NCBI GenBank assembly: GCA_025782575.1
Contig: JALGYY010000025.1
Location: 62,001 to 126,000 of the forward strand
Reading direction: 5' to 3'
DNA: 64,000 nt
From: a bacterium
GTDB taxonomy: Bacteria; Orphanbacterota; Orphanbacteria; Orphanbacterales; Orphanbacteraceae
Shown here: positions 42,184 to 52,769 of the stretch, piece after piece
Layout: every line of letters begins with the position of its first letter
Position numbering within the stretch: position 1 is the first letter of the stretch
Program-made: the position numbers and the translations under genes
Notes under the pieces: model-generated
The model's database searches: none
The model's input: only the letters and a program-made list of their open reading frames with translations
What the model was told of the DNA's origin: nothing

Positions 42184-44301
42184 ATGGGGAGCAAAGCAAA
42201 GCCCACCACCAAGAACAGGACAGGCCTCGGAAGCCTGAGCCGGGAGGAATGCCTCCGGATTTATCGGCTCATGTTCACATCGAGGGCCATAGATGACGCC
42301 GAAATCAAACTCAAGCGGAAGAATCAGATCTTCTTTCAGATCAGCGGCGCCGGTCATGAGGCGGTCGGTGCCGTAGCCGGCCTCAGTCTGAAGCCGGGCC
42401 ACGACTGGTTTTATACCTACTATAGAGACAGGGCGTTCTGCCTCGCCATCGGCGTAACGCCGTACGAAATGTTCCTGTCCGCCGTCGGCTCGATCGACGA
42501 TCCCGCATCGGGCGGCCGTCAGATGCCCTCCCATTGGGGCAAAAAATCGATCAATCTCGTCTCTAATTCAAGCCCCACAGGCATGCAGATGCTTCATGCG
42601 GCCGGCACAGCGGACGCCTGCCGTTACGCTACGAAATTCGACGGCCTGGATTCCGAATTCCACGGCGATGAAGTCATCTTCGCCTCACTCGGTGACGGGA
42701 CGACAAGCCAGGGCGAATTCTGGGAGTCCATGAGCACGATCTGCACGCGTAAACTGCCGGTGCTCGTTCTCGTCGAAGATAACGAATATGCCATTTCAAC
42801 GCCGGTGGAAGTGCAGACGCCGGGCGGGGATATTTCCGCTCTCTTCATGAGCTATCCGGGGCTTCTCATTCGCAAGGTCGACGGCTGTGATCCCGTTGCC
42901 TGCCACGATGTATTCAAGGAAGTCGTCGCCCACATTCGGGCAGGCAAAGGTCCCGCTCTCATCCATGCCTCGACCATAAGGCCCTACTCCCACTCCATGT
43001 CGGATGATCACCGCGCTTACCGGACACAGGAAGAGCTCGAAGTAGAAGAGGCGCGCGACCCCCTTCCGAGTTTCGAAAAGAGACTGCTCGATGCGAAAGT
43101 AGCGACAAAGAAAGAGCTCTCCCAGATTCGCGATGAAGTAGTGAAGGAATTAGCCGAGGCTGAAGACAGGGCGATCTTAGCCCCCAGGCCGGGCCCGGAA
43201 GATGCGCCCCTTTTCGTCTATTCCCCTGATGTCGATCCGACTTCGGCCGAGTTCGAGACAGCTCCTGCGAGCGAAGGCGATCCGGTCTCCATGGTCGATC
43301 TCATCAACAGATGCCTGCATGACGAGATGGCCCGCAATCCGAATATCGTCGTCTTCGGCCAGGATGTAGCCGACGCGAGCCGGGCGGATGTGCTCGAACG
43401 GATCAAGGGGAAGGGGGGCGTGTTCAAGCTTACCTCGGGGCTGCAGACTACCTATGGCAAGGACCGTGTCTATAACTCGCCCCTCGCCGAAGCGAATATC
43501 GTCGGCCGGGCGGTCGGCATGGCCCTCGCCGGACTGAAGCCGGTGGTAGAGGTGCAGTTCTACGACTACATCTGGCCCGCTTACAATCAGATTCGAAACG
43601 AACTCGCCATGATGCGCTGGCGTTCACGGAACAAATGGAAATCACCCCTTGTGATTCGTGTCCCCATCGGGGGCTATCTGCAGGGGGGCGCCATCTACCA
43701 TAGCCAGTCGGGCGTGGTGCTCATGACTCACAATCCGGGACTCCGCGTGATCATGCCGTCAAACGCGCTCGACGCGAACGGCCTGCTGCGCACCGCGGTT
43801 CGCTGCGATGATCCCGTGCTCTTTCTGGAGCACAAGCACCTGTACAGGCAGCCCTACGCGAAGGCGCCTTACCCGGGCGACAATTATATGATTCCGTTCG
43901 GCCGGGGACGCATCCATCGTGAAGGGACGGACATTTCGATCATTACCTACGGCGCGCTCGTTCGAAGAAGCGAGATGGCCGCCAAGGCGCTCGAAAAAGA
44001 GGGCCTTTCCATCGAGATTATCGACCTCCGCTCTCTTGCGCCGTGGGACAGGGAGATGGTGGCTGATTCTGTCAGGAAGACGAGCAAGGTGATCGTCGCT
44101 TACGAAGACCCGATCAGTTTCGGATACGGCGCGGAGATCGCCGCGTGGATTTCGGACGAGTTATTCGAAGACCTTGACGGCCCGGTAAAGCGTGTGGCCA
44201 CCGCCGATCGGCCGGTGGGCTACAATCCTATTCTGGAAGATGCGACCCTCCCGCAGACGGACGATATCATGCGGGCGGCAAGAGATCTCTGGGAGTACTA
44301 A
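42184..44301 (+). CDS. 2-oxoacid dehydrogenase E1, alpha and beta subunits fused
   Basis: A 705-residue fusion. The first half is E1 alpha: [30 protein letters not shown]/Mg motif [18 protein letters not shown]...[13 protein letters not shown] and [15 protein letters not shown]. After a linker near residue 335 the second half is E1 beta: [49 protein letters not shown] and [20 protein letters not shown]. It decarboxylates branched-chain 2-oxoacids or pyruvate in a dehydrogenase complex. The sequence favours the branched-chain type, but E2 and E3 are not nearby. GGAGAAAT precedes the ATG. Confidence 0.9.
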   Translation: MGSKAKPTTKNRTGLGSLSREECLRIYRLMFTSRAIDDAEIKLKRKNQIFFQISGAGHEAVGAVAGLSLKPGHDWFYTYYRDRAFCLAIGVTPYEMFLSAVGSIDDPASGGRQMPSHWGKKSINLVSNSSPTGMQMLHAAGTADACRYATKFDGLDSEFHGDEVIFASLGDGTTSQGEFWESMSTICTRKLPVLVLVEDNEYAISTPVEVQTPGGDISALFMSYPGLLIRKVDGCDPVACHDVFKEVVAHIRAGKGPALIHASTIRPYSHSMSDDHRAYRTQEELEVEEARDPLPSFEKRLLDAKVATKKELSQIRDEVVKELAEAEDRAILAPRPGPEDAPLFVYSPDVDPTSAEFETAPASEGDPVSMVDLINRCLHDEMARNPNIVVFGQDVADASRADVLERIKGKGGVFKLTSGLQTTYGKDRVYNSPLAEANIVGRAVGMALAGLKPVVEVQFYDYIWPAYNQIRNELAMMRWRSRNKWKSPLVIRVPIGGYLQGGAIYHSQSGVVLMTHNPGLRVIMPSNALDANGLLRTAVRCDDPVLFLEHKHLYRQPYAKAPYPGDNYMIPFGRGRIHREGTDISIITYGALVRRSEMAAKALEKEGLSIEIIDLRSLAPWDREMVADSVRKTSKVIVAYEDPISFGYGAEIAAWISDELFEDLDGPVKRVATADRPVGYNPILEDATLPQTDDIMRAARDLWEY

Positions 44302-44316
44302 TACGTAAGTCAGACC

Positions 44317-44863
44317 GTGATGAAATCGACTTCCCCTCCCTCGTCCCGACTACGATCCGGGAACCGCCTCCACGAAGCGGCCCGGAAGTTGAGCCGCCGC
44401 ATCCCTGCCAGGGGCCTGAAGAATCTGCTGATTCGCCTCGTTCGCCCTCTTATCCGAAAACCGTTCGTTACATCAATCGATATCGGGCAACGGATGTACA
44501 TCCACGCTTCGGACGGCATCGAATGGAGCCGAAAAAGTCCGAACGATTACGATGGACAAATATGTGACGCATGTCGATCTCGGCCGCCTCGATCTCATCA
44601 AGATCGACGTGGAAGGGTCCGGACTGTCCGCCTTGCGGGGCGCGGGTGAGCCTCTCCGGAGGTTCAGCCCGGACATCATCTGCGAGGTCTTTCCCGAGCT
44701 GCTGGACCAGGCCGGCGATGCCGCCTGGAAGCTGAACGAGTACCTATATGTGCTCGGGTACTCCGACTACCTGATTCACGACGAGGCCGCCCTGTCTAAC
44801 ATCTACTTTACCAAGGCGACCCGTCTGGATCTCCCGGTATGGAATCCGCCGGGTCAACATTGA
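44317..44863 (+). pseudogene. FkbM-family methyltransferase, internally deleted
   Basis: The first frame reads LIRLVRPLIRKPFVTSIDIGQRMYIHASDGIEWSRKSPN and stops making sense at about 44545; from 44552 another frame reads DKYVTHVDLGRLDLIKIDVEGSGLSALRGAGEPLRRFSPDIICEVFPELLDQ. This is an FkbM methyltransferase with the C-terminal IDVEG motif, but the SAM-binding first Rossmann segment (about 110 residues) is missing and the frame shifts. Decayed. Confidence 0.65.
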
Positions 44864-44891
44864 CATGATCCCGCACCGACATTCTTTCCGC

Positions 44892-44897
44892 TATACT
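44892..44897 (+). promoter_or_regulatory. -10 box before TMTC-like gene, possibly leaderless
   Basis: TATACT ends seven bases before the ATG at 44905 and no ribosome-binding site is present. A TTGACA at 44860 is 26 bases away, too far to be its -35 box. Confidence 0.35.
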
Positions 44898-44904
44898 CCG
44901 ACAC

Positions 44905-46884
44905 ATGCATGATACGCGGGCTAAGAGACCGAAGCTATACCTCGCATGGGGTCTTGCGGCCTGCCTGCTCGGTACGATCGTCTTCTGGAACGCACTGCAA
45001 TGCGGATTTGTCTGGGATGACTACCTCCTGGTCGAACAGAATCAGCGCATCCGCCATCTCGCCAACATTCCCGGCTTCTTCGCAACCGACTATGTGGGGG
45101 ACGACTACCAGACCGGCATCTACCGGCCTGTGGTTTTGACGGCGTTCACTCTGGAGTACGCCCTGTTCGGTGCTGATCCTGTCGGCTTCCACGCCGCGGG
45201 CCTGCTCTTTCACGGCCTGAACGTTCTGCTTGTCTACCTGATCGGTCTCCGTCTGCTTCGAAAGCGCACGGCCGCCTGGATCGCGGCGGTTCTCTTCGCG
45301 GTACATCCGGTGCAATCAGAAACCGTAGTCAGCATTGCGGGCCAGGCGGGGCTGCTCTCTAACCTCTTCGGGCTATCGGCATGGTACGTCTTCGGAAAAG
45401 GGATCAGGCGAGGAACCGTCACCGCATCGCTTCTACTGCTTTCCATGCTTTCGAAAGAGAGCGGAATTGTATGGGCGGTTCCACTCCTTGCGGAGTCGAT
45501 TCTATTCGATCCCGCTGGAGTGTGGCGTAACATCAAGCGCCTTGTTCCGATATTCATCGCCACAGCCATCTATCTCCTGATGCGAATGAACGCTCTTGAT
45601 CAGGCGGGGGTACCTCAAGCTGCACAGACTCTCGGCGGCGAAGACTTAGCCACCCGTGCCGTGACAATGCTACGTGGATACGCACACTACATGCGTCTCA
45701 TATTCTACCCGGCTACTCTCTCAGGCGATTACTCCCCCGACACGATTCGGATCTCGTCCCACCTTGATAGACTCGCCTGGACCGGCCTCGTCCTTCTCGC
45801 CATCACCTTGGCCGCGTTTGCTGCAACCTGGAAGCGCCACCGGCCGGCCGCTCTCGGACTGCTTCTCTTCTTCGCCGGCCTCGCCCCCGTTTCCAACATC
45901 CTGTTTCCCATCGGGAATATCATTGCCGAGCGATTTCTCTATCTACCGTTGACAGGGTTTTTTCTCTTCGCCGGAGCCGTCATTGCCGAAATCGATCGGC
46001 GGCGGGCAGGGATCGCCGTTCTGCTCGCCATGCTAATTACGATTCCACTCGGGATTCGAAGCATGGTGCGAACCCAGGACTGGATGAGCCACGAAGCTTT
46101 CATGGACGGCCTGATCGAGGCGGTCCCTCGTTCGTATCGCGCGAAAGAGGCACTTGCCGAGCGGCACCTGAGATCGGGCGAGTATGACGCCGCGCTCCAG
46201 GCAGCGCGCGAGGCCCGGGCGATCTTTCCGGACCGGTCACTCCGACTGCTCGAGGCACGCATTCTGAAAGGGAGCGGTCGCCTGGGTGAGGCTATACAAG
46301 CGCTTCAACAACTTCTGAGAGAGTATCCACGAGACAGAAGGGCGTCCCTCCTTCTCGGCGAAACGCTTTATGATGCGAGGCGATTCGGCGAAGCATACGA
46401 AAGCTATCGCGTGGCGGGCGAACTCTTCGAGAGCGATGCGCGCGCCTGGATCGGCATGGGACGGAGCCTCGATCAAGCGGGCCGAAAAAGAGAGGCGGCG
46501 GACGCCTACAGTAAAGCGCTTGCCATTCGGCCCGACCTCCCCGATGCGGCCATGAGGCTCGGCGTAATGGCGATGGACGCTCGCGAATATCAGGAAGCGC
46601 TTCAGAGGTTCGGGCAGGTTAGTTCAGGTATGAATGTGTTCGGCGCGCTCATTCTGTCGGGGAACGCGCTGGAGGCGCTCGGGCGGATCGAGGAGGCGGA
46701 AGTTTTTTACGGGCGGGCTGCGGTGGTGGAGACGGGGAGGCCTGAGCCGTGGGTCGCCTGGGGGGAACTGCTCCTTCGCCGAGGTGATCCGGGGGAAGCG
46801 CGCGTCAAACTGGAGAAGGCAATTTCAATCGATCCGAGTAACAGTGCCGCTCGAAAGCTGCTAGCCGTGATCAGCGGGCGCTGA
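44905..46884 (+). CDS. polytopic membrane protein with C-terminal TPRs, TMTC-like
   Basis: A 659-residue protein. Residues 1-400 hold about ten or more transmembrane segments and the GT-C-type signature FVWDDYLLVEQN (acidic pair after the first helix), with LFAVHPVQSETVVSIAGQ as in TMTC/DUF1736 proteins. From about residue 400 tetratricopeptide repeats follow (RSYRAKEALAERHLRSGEYDAALQAAREA...LGEAIQALQQLLREYP...). Relatives in eukaryotes are O-mannosyltransferases; a bacterial protein glycosylation role is inferred. Its 3' end overlaps the convergent nucleosidase gene by 14 bases. Confidence 0.85.
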   Translation: MHDTRAKRPKLYLAWGLAACLLGTIVFWNALQCGFVWDDYLLVEQNQRIRHLANIPGFFATDYVGDDYQTGIYRPVVLTAFTLEYALFGADPVGFHAAGLLFHGLNVLLVYLIGLRLLRKRTAAWIAAVLFAVHPVQSETVVSIAGQAGLLSNLFGLSAWYVFGKGIRRGTVTASLLLLSMLSKESGIVWAVPLLAESILFDPAGVWRNIKRLVPIFIATAIYLLMRMNALDQAGVPQAAQTLGGEDLATRAVTMLRGYAHYMRLIFYPATLSGDYSPDTIRISSHLDRLAWTGLVLLAITLAAFAATWKRHRPAALGLLLFFAGLAPVSNILFPIGNIIAERFLYLPLTGFFLFAGAVIAEIDRRRAGIAVLLAMLITIPLGIRSMVRTQDWMSHEAFMDGLIEAVPRSYRAKEALAERHLRSGEYDAALQAAREARAIFPDRSLRLLEARILKGSGRLGEAIQALQQLLREYPRDRRASLLLGETLYDARRFGEAYESYRVAGELFESDARAWIGMGRSLDQAGRKREAADAYSKALAIRPDLPDAAMRLGVMAMDAREYQEALQRFGQVSSGMNVFGALILSGNALEALGRIEEAEVFYGRAAVVETGRPEPWVAWGELLLRRGDPGEARVKLEKAISIDPSNSAARKLLAVISGR

Positions 46885-47704
46885 CCCGGCTGACTTCTTT
46901 TGCCACTTCGATCGTGACCACGGCCGCATTGTAGGACGCCAGTCCCAGAAACCTCTGGTAGTCGCGCCCCGCCGTTCGACCCGCAAGATCGGAAATCCCT
47001 CTCATCGCAATAAACGGCACCCCATGGTCCTCTGCGACCTGAGCGATCTTAAATGTCTGCATGTCCACCGACCGGGCGTAGAAGCCCTCCCAGATCTGCT
47101 CCCGCTCGAACTCGCTGCCGATGAAACGCTCACCCGTCACACCGCTTCCCCCCACACGAACCGAGGGGGAGTAATGGAGGCAGCCTCCTGTCTCCGGGCA
47201 GCGGCCAAGCCTGGCCCGGCGAGCCGCTTCTTCGGCCGCAGTGATCAGCCAATCCTCTACAAAGATCCAATCGAGACCGAGATCCTGCCACTCCGGCAGA
47301 TCATGCCGGCCCCAGCGTTCAGCAATCGAGACATCGCCGATCCGAATGATCGGATCAATACCACCTGCAACGCCTGAAAAGAGGATCACTCCCGGATCAT
47401 ACTGATCGATCAGTACCTCCGTGGCGAACGCCGCTCGATCGAAGCCCGGACCGGTCACCAGAAACACCGCCCGTGCGCCGTTCAAGTCACCGAGATGAAA
47501 CTGGAATCCCTCATGCGTGACCTGTTCAACAATTGTCGCCTGATCGAGAAGCGGTTCGAGCTCAACCTGCAGGGCGGAAATAAAAGCGAGCCGGGAAGTA
47601 CGGCTCTCCAGGAAGAGCGCCGCCGAATCGGGGGCGTGAGAACTGCATGCGGCCAGGACGGTGCTCCCGATCAAGAGACACAGGAGCGACCGCGGCGTTT
47701 TCAG
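46871..47704 (-). CDS. lipoprotein MTA/SAH nucleosidase-like phosphorylase-superfamily protein
   Basis: A 277-residue protein with a lipoprotein signal (SLLCLLIGSTVLAACSS) and a phosphorylase-superfamily domain: LAFISALQVELEPLL, VILFSGVAGGIDPIIRIGDV, YARSVDMQTFKIAQVAEDHGVPFIAMRGISDLAG (nucleoside-binding Glu/Asp region; the 'VDMQT' position replaces the usual 'VEMEG'). Related enzymes hydrolyse methylthioadenosine, SAH or other nucleosides in the cytoplasm, so an exported lipoprotein form is unusual. The start is uncertain: CTG 47704 overlaps the sdhB stop with AAAGG before it and starts right at the signal, while TTG 47770 lies inside sdhB. Confidence 0.75.
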   Translation of the reverse strand: MKTPRSLLCLLIGSTVLAACSSHAPDSAALFLESRTSRLAFISALQVELEPLLDQATIVEQVTHEGFQFHLGDLNGARAVFLVTGPGFDRAAFATEVLIDQYDPGVILFSGVAGGIDPIIRIGDVSIAERWGRHDLPEWQDLGLDWIFVEDWLITAAEEAARRARLGRCPETGGCLHYSPSVRVGGSGVTGERFIGSEFEREQIWEGFYARSVDMQTFKIAQVAEDHGVPFIAMRGISDLAGRTAGRDYQRFLGLASYNAAVVTIEVAKEVSRVSAR

Positions 47705-48441
47705 GTTACCTTTACCATTCTTCGACGCAGATAAGCAATCTTGTGCTGGTGGGGCAGATCCTTCGGGCAATTGTCCTCACAGCCGAGAAGAGTCATGCAG
47801 CCGAAAACACCGTCGTCGTTACCGATGATTTCGTACCAATCTTCGTCTGTTCGCTTGTCTCTCGTATCAAGGGCAAAGCGCGCTACTTTGATAAACCCGA
47901 CTGCGCCGAGAAAATCGTCGCGCATCCGTTTTGTGGCGCACGCGGAAATACAGCAACCACATTCGATGCAGCGATCGAGTTCGTAGATTTCATCGGCAAG
48001 GTCGGGGTCCATTCTCTCCTCGATCCGCGTCAGGTCGACGGACTCCTGTTCCTGGTCGTGGATCCAGCCCTCCACGCGCTCACTCATGGAACGCATGAAC
48101 TCGCCGGTGTTTACCGACAGGTCGCCGATGAGCTCGAACGCAGGAAGGGGGAGAAGCGTGATCTCACCCCGCGGAAAGCGGGACGTAAGCGTGCGGCAGG
48201 CAAGGTCCGGTTTACCGTTGATAAGCATGCCGCAACTTCCGCAGATTCCCGCACGGCAGACAAAATCAAATTGAAGTGACCGATCATGCTTTTCACGGAT
48301 TTCGTTCAGCGCAATAAAGATGGTCATCCCCGGCGCTTCGTCTACCTCGAACGTAACCATCCGCGGTTCGTCGCCTTCAAGTTGCGGATCATACTTGAGG
48401 ATGTGGAACTTCAGCGTTCTTCCCTGCTCATCGTTGCTCAT
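47701..48441 (-). CDS. sdhB: succinate dehydrogenase/fumarate reductase iron-sulfur subunit
   Basis: A 246-residue protein with an N-terminal 2Fe-2S ferredoxin domain (Cys62, 67, 70, 82: [21 protein letters not shown]) and a C-terminal ferredoxin domain with [11 protein letters not shown] and CEDNCPKD Cys motifs for the 4Fe-4S and 3Fe-4S clusters. It transfers electrons between the flavoprotein and the haem b subunit. Its start overlaps the sdhA stop by four bases (ATGA). Confidence 0.95.
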   Translation of the reverse strand: MSNDEQGRTLKFHILKYDPQLEGDEPRMVTFEVDEAPGMTIFIALNEIREKHDRSLQFDFVCRAGICGSCGMLINGKPDLACRTLTSRFPRGEITLLPLPAFELIGDLSVNTGEFMRSMSERVEGWIHDQEQESVDLTRIEERMDPDLADEIYELDRCIECGCCISACATKRMRDDFLGAVGFIKVARFALDTRDKRTDEDWYEIIGNDDGVFGCMTLLGCEDNCPKDLPHQHKIAYLRRRMVKVT

Positions 48442-50408
48442 TCGTATCCTACTCCTACACGCTCGTTTTTGCCCCTGTACTTCTCGGGCAGAACATACGG
48501 CATGATCGCTTCTTGCATTTCATGTCGATCTGCATTCGGCATGCTTTTCTTGAGCTCTTCGATCTGTTTTTCCCGGACCGCCGTATCAGCGTGATGAATT
48601 GTCTCATCGTTTCCGTATCCGCGAGATCCGGGGGGCATCTCCATCTCCATGATATCAAGATCGACGTACTCCTGCGTGGGAAGTTCATCGGCCTCATCTT
48701 TCCACGTGGAGAGAGTTCGCTTCAGCCATTCGCGGTCATTTCGGGCAGGAAAATCTTCGCGGGAATGGGCACCCCGACTTTCAGTCCTGTCACGAGCACC
48801 CACAGCGGCGCAAAGCGCCAGCTTGAGCATCTTGGGAACGCGGATCGCCTCGACCAGCTCCGGATTGGAGCTGCGCACCTTGTTCTGAATGGCGATATTG
48901 CGGCTCCGCTTGAGTAGAGCCTGCAGCTCTTCTACCGCCTGGGCGAGACCATCGCCGTTCCGGAAAATGCCCACCTTCTCCATCATGATGGCCTGCATAC
49001 TCTTCTTTAGCTCGTAGACTTCCTCTCCGCTTGAGCGGGCGATCAGGTCATCGATCTTCTTCCGCTCCCGATTGACGAACGATTCGATTGTCGATGTTTT
49101 GAAGTCGAGAGAGTTGGCCTCACAGTAATCAGCGACGTACTCACCGACGATCATGCCGGCGACTACTGTTTCGGCCACCGAGTTTCCTCCGAGCCGATTA
49201 AAGCCGTGCATATCCCAGCAGGACGCTTCGCCCGCGGCGAACAGCCCATGTAATCCTATGCTCTCACCTGTCGGCTTCGTGCGAATGCCCCCCATGGAAT
49301 AGTGCTGCGTGGGCCGCACGGGAATAAAGTCCTTTGACGGATCAATACCGAGGAAGTACTCGCAGATCTCCTTCACTTCGCGAAGGTTCTTGTCGATATG
49401 CGCCTTGCCGAGCAGAGTGATGTCGAGCCAGAGATGATCGCCGTATCGGGAAGGGACCCCCTTCCCCTTTCGGATGTGCTCGGTCATCCGCCTGGAGACG
49501 ACGTCGCGGGAGGCGAGCTCTTTCTTGCCAGGCTCGTAGTCCGGCATGAAACGGTGCCCGTCGACATCCTTGAGGAGTCCACCATCGCCCCGGCACCCTT
49601 CTGTCGTAAGAATGCCGACCGGAACGATTGCGGTCGGATGAAACTGAATCGCCTCCATGTTACTGAGCGGGGCGATGCCGGTCTCGAGAGCGATAGCCGT
49701 ACCGATCCCTTCCGAGATTACCGCGTTGGTCGTTACTGAGTAGAGCCTGCCATATCCGCCGGTCGCCATCGTAGTGGCCCGCGCAACATAAGCGATCAGC
49801 TCGCCGTTGATGAGATCCCGCACCACCGCGCCCAGGCACCGGTTACCTTCATGAATGAGCGCGATCGCTTCCTTCCGCTCGTGAACGGGAATGTCGAGTT
49901 CGATCGCCTTGTTGTCCATCGCATAGAGCATCGTGTGGCCCGTGCCATCGGCGGTATAACAGGTCCGCCACTTCTTCGTGCCGCCGAAGTCTCGCGATGT
50001 GATCAGGCCGTGCGCATCTTCGCCCTCGGTGATTGTCACCCGCTCGGCGTTTATGACTACTTCGCGATCGCCGGCTCGCACACGGCTCCACGGAACACCC
50101 CATGTGGCAAGTTCTCGGATCGCTTTGGGCGCGGTATGGGCGAACATGCGGACCACTTTCTGATCGCAGCCCCAGTCGCTTCCCTTGACGGTGTCGGCGA
50201 AGTGAATGTCCTCGTTGTCTCCTCTGCTCTTCACCGAAGCGGCGAGGCTCGCCTGCATGCCCCCTTGCGCCGCAGCCGAGTGGGAACGCTTGGCAGGAAT
50301 GAGAGAGAGAATGATCGATTCATAGCCCCGCTTTCTTGCGGCAATCGCCACGCGAAGACCGGCGAGCCCACCTCCGATGATCAGCGAGTCTGTATAGATG
50401 ATTTTCAT
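48438..50408 (-). CDS. sdhA: succinate dehydrogenase/fumarate reductase flavoprotein
   Basis: A 656-residue flavoprotein: [13 protein letters not shown] motif, covalent FAD His43 in [13 protein letters not shown], substrate-binding [11 protein letters not shown] and [11 protein letters not shown]-type loop (here [11 protein letters not shown]), and the [15 protein letters not shown] segment. The operon order C-A-B and single-chain cytochrome b subunit match the Wolinella/Bacillus (type B) enzymes. Whether it runs as succinate dehydrogenase or fumarate reductase cannot be decided from sequence. Confidence 0.95.
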   Translation of the reverse strand: MKIIYTDSLIIGGGLAGLRVAIAARKRGYESIILSLIPAKRSHSAAAQGGMQASLAASVKSRGDNEDIHFADTVKGSDWGCDQKVVRMFAHTAPKAIRELATWGVPWSRVRAGDREVVINAERVTITEGEDAHGLITSRDFGGTKKWRTCYTADGTGHTMLYAMDNKAIELDIPVHERKEAIALIHEGNRCLGAVVRDLINGELIAYVARATTMATGGYGRLYSVTTNAVISEGIGTAIALETGIAPLSNMEAIQFHPTAIVPVGILTTEGCRGDGGLLKDVDGHRFMPDYEPGKKELASRDVVSRRMTEHIRKGKGVPSRYGDHLWLDITLLGKAHIDKNLREVKEICEYFLGIDPSKDFIPVRPTQHYSMGGIRTKPTGESIGLHGLFAAGEASCWDMHGFNRLGGNSVAETVVAGMIVGEYVADYCEANSLDFKTSTIESFVNRERKKIDDLIARSSGEEVYELKKSMQAIMMEKVGIFRNGDGLAQAVEELQALLKRSRNIAIQNKVRSSNPELVEAIRVPKMLKLALCAAVGARDRTESRGAHSREDFPARNDREWLKRTLSTWKDEADELPTQEYVDLDIMEMEMPPGSRGYGNDETIHHADTAVREKQIEELKKSMPNADRHEMQEAIMPYVLPEKYRGKNERVGVGYE

Positions 50409-51172
50409 TGGTGTTCTCCCCTGGATAGTTCGGCTTGTTCAGACGGGGGATGATAGCGTTCGCCGGCACGATCCCGATGTTCCAGGCCGATCTTCATGTA
50501 TGCGGCGAAAGAGGCGAGACCAATAACAAGAAAGAAAACGGTGAGCGTGTTCTTGGCCATTTTAAGGCGCTTACGGGTGGCACGCGGATTCTTGCCGTCG
50601 AAGATGCCCCACTTGACGGCGAGACGATACATTCCGATCGTCGCGTGCAGCTCGACTGCGAACAGCAGAATGAAGTAGAGCGGCCAGAGCCAGTCCGATA
50701 CAAATCGATCGGCCGATGCGTACGGTCCGATTTCCGCCGGGTGTGTGGTCAAAATATAGATGTGGACGGAACCGAGAAAGAACATGATGAATCCGGTGAG
50801 GAACTGCGTGTACCAGAGATTGGTATCACCATGTTTCATCGTCTTCATCTGGTCGCGCAGTATTTTGTGCTGCCGCCAGGAGATCGGGAACTTCCGGAGC
50901 GCGATCCCGGCGTGAAGAATGAAAATCGAAAATATCCCGATCCCGATGATCGTCACGATTATGGGGAAACCGTGATCCCCTCCGGTGAGGAACTTGCCCT
51001 CCATAATACCGGTCAGCGTGTACATGGCTTTCTTGCCTAGCAGAATGCTTGATACGAGCAGCAGATGGGTCCACATGAACAGTGCCAGAACGAGACCCGA
51101 CAGGCTCTGGATCAGATCCAACCGGGCGGGCTTCCGGCTCTTCTTGTCAGCAGCGTCAAAAAAATTCTTCAT
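50405..51172 (-). CDS. sdhC: dihaem cytochrome b subunit of SDH/FRD, type B
   Basis: A 255-residue membrane protein with five transmembrane helices. His residues in [35 protein letters not shown] and [18 protein letters not shown] fit the four haem ligands of type-B enzymes (Wolinella FrdC-like). It anchors the complex and exchanges electrons with quinone. ATG 51172 has AAGGGG six bases before it and is preferred over the upstream in-frame ATG at 51238. First gene of the operon. Confidence 0.9.
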   Translation of the reverse strand: MKNFFDAADKKSRKPARLDLIQSLSGLVLALFMWTHLLLVSSILLGKKAMYTLTGIMEGKFLTGGDHGFPIIVTIIGIGIFSIFILHAGIALRKFPISWRQHKILRDQMKTMKHGDTNLWYTQFLTGFIMFFLGSVHIYILTTHPAEIGPYASADRFVSDWLWPLYFILLFAVELHATIGMYRLAVKWGIFDGKNPRATRKRLKMAKNTLTVFFLVIGLASFAAYMKIGLEHRDRAGERYHPPSEQAELSRGEHQ

Positions 51173-51567
51173 CTTGTTCCCCTTGTTCCCTTTTTCAGGC
51201 AAGGCCAGTCTATCAATATTTCCCGCAGCGGGGAACAAGTATTGAAATTGTTAGGACCTACTAAGACGCGGGGGGGCAAGAGGTTAGCCCGTAGCGACCG
51301 TCGCCTCCCCGGTCATCCTCCGAACCCCTTGAAACAGAGCCTGCGGCGAGAGGAAGAACGGGGGGTTGATTGGAATATAAAAGAGAGGTGGGAACCGATC
51401 AAACGGGACAAAGTCGTAATGCCGCTCTCAAATCCGATTCGAAGACGCATGGCCGATCGACACCCCTTCCCCGTCTGTCGGCCGGATATTCGTTCCAGCT
51501 TATCACCCTCACTGGTAACGCCATGCCGGATCCTCTATATTCCTTTCAGAGAAGGAGGTTACCTTCG
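51173..51567. other. intergenic region upstream of sdhC, no gene seen
   Basis: This 395-base stretch separates the minus-strand sdhCAB operon from the small plus-strand ORF. It should hold the sdh promoter, but I could not fix one with confidence. An imperfect inverted repeat around 51214-51244 (CAATATTTCCCGC against GGGGAACAAGTATTG) is the only structure noted. Confidence 0.4.
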
Positions 51568-51780
51568 ATGCACGGCCGCGCTCTCTTCATCCCGATCTTC
51601 TGCCTGATAACTCTTGCAGAGACGCCGGCCATTACTGAGCCCCCCGATCCAGCAGTCCGACCCGGCAATCAGTTCGAGATCGACCTCAATCGGGAGTTTT
51701 CCTCTAACTCGTCGTATGTATTATATGGCATGTGTTGCTCGACCACCATTCCAAGACCGAGTAACAAAGGTGGCCGGTGA
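51568..51780 (+). CDS. small putative exported protein, unknown
   Basis: A 70-residue frame starting at ATG 51568 with a strong AGAAGGAGG site nine bases upstream. The N-terminus (RALFIPIFCLITLAETPAI) looks like a signal peptide, followed by a Pro-rich stretch and a short tail with two adjacent Cys. It resembles the start of a longer secreted protein whose rest is lost. The next 280 bases (51781-52060) are AT-richer and carry no gene I can support. Confidence 0.4.
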   Translation: MHGRALFIPIFCLITLAETPAITEPPDPAVRPGNQFEIDLNREFSSNSSYVLYGMCCSTTIPRPSNKGGR

Positions 51781-52060
51781 GAAAAGTTCAATACATATGC
51801 CACTAACTGCATATTTATTACGTCCGCGAGATTACCCCAGGCTAGGCGGTCAGATCACATTCCATTCTCATTATGCATTTTGCCAGTGTAGAGCCTGGGG
51901 TCTCCCAGGAAATGAACAGTTATATTCGAATTCAGGTATATATAGAAATTATTGCCTCTCGAGTGCTGTTCTTTAAGCTGATGAAACCACAGCTATATCC
52001 TCCTCATGGGCCGTCTCGCCGACCCGAGATGACCCTTGTGGAGCAACCAGGAGAGCCATC

Positions 52061-52765
52061 ATGACTGATCGTTCAGGGATCGAGCGTCTCGCCTCCAAAC
52101 AAATGCAACTTCGTGAATCTGGGAAAATGGCCATGCTCGAAAGGAGCAGGCCGGAGGAGATCCCTCCGGTCCTCACAATCTCGAGGGACTTCTTCTGTGG
52201 CGGCCAGACATTCGCCAGGAAACTCTCGGAAACCCTGCAATGGAAGCTATACGACAAGGAAATCGTGGAGTCGATCGCCGATGACCGGAATACCGGCACG
52301 AATCTGATCACTTCGATTGATGAAAAAGGAGCCGGACCGCTCCAGGAGTGGTCGAACGAGCTGTTTCTCCGCGGGTACGTCGGTAACGCGGCGTATATGA
52401 AGGGCCTCATGAAAGTGGTGCTCTCGATCGCCGCCGAGGGAAACTCGATCATTGTCGGGCGGGGATCCAATTTTCTGCTCCCCGATAACCGGCGCGTGGC
52501 GATCCGGCTGACCGCCCCAATGGACTATCGTGTGGCGAATTATGAGAGGGTGACAGGGGGCAGCGGGGCGGATGGAAGGAAGATACTGGAGGAGGAAGAC
52601 AAACGGCGGGCCGGGTTCATTCGCCGCGTTTTCAGGAAAGAAATGGCCGACCCGATGAACTACGACCTCGTGATCAACACCGGAACGGTCGATTTTGAGT
52701 TTGTGCAGGAAACTGTGGTCAGATTACTTAGGAGTCGTTTCGGCGCTCAAGCCGTCCCCGCCTGA
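52061..52765 (+). CDS. cytidylate-kinase-like family protein
   Basis: A 234-residue protein of the cytidylate kinase 2 type: VLTISRDFFCGGQTFARKLSETLQWKLYDKEIVESIA matches the N-terminal P-loop region of this family (the usual 'G.G..A..LA' here reads GGQTFARKLS), with GNSIIVGRGSNFLLPDNRRVAIRLTAPMDYRV in the middle and YDLVINTG near the end. Such proteins are predicted nucleotide kinases. CAGGAGAG precedes the ATG. It ends four bases before the TonB-receptor start. Confidence 0.85.
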   Translation: MTDRSGIERLASKQMQLRESGKMAMLERSRPEEIPPVLTISRDFFCGGQTFARKLSETLQWKLYDKEIVESIADDRNTGTNLITSIDEKGAGPLQEWSNELFLRGYVGNAAYMKGLMKVVLSIAAEGNSIIVGRGSNFLLPDNRRVAIRLTAPMDYRVANYERVTGGSGADGRKILEEEDKRRAGFIRRVFRKEMADPMNYDLVINTGTVDFEFVQETVVRLLRSRFGAQAVPA

Positions 52766-52769
52766 CCGG

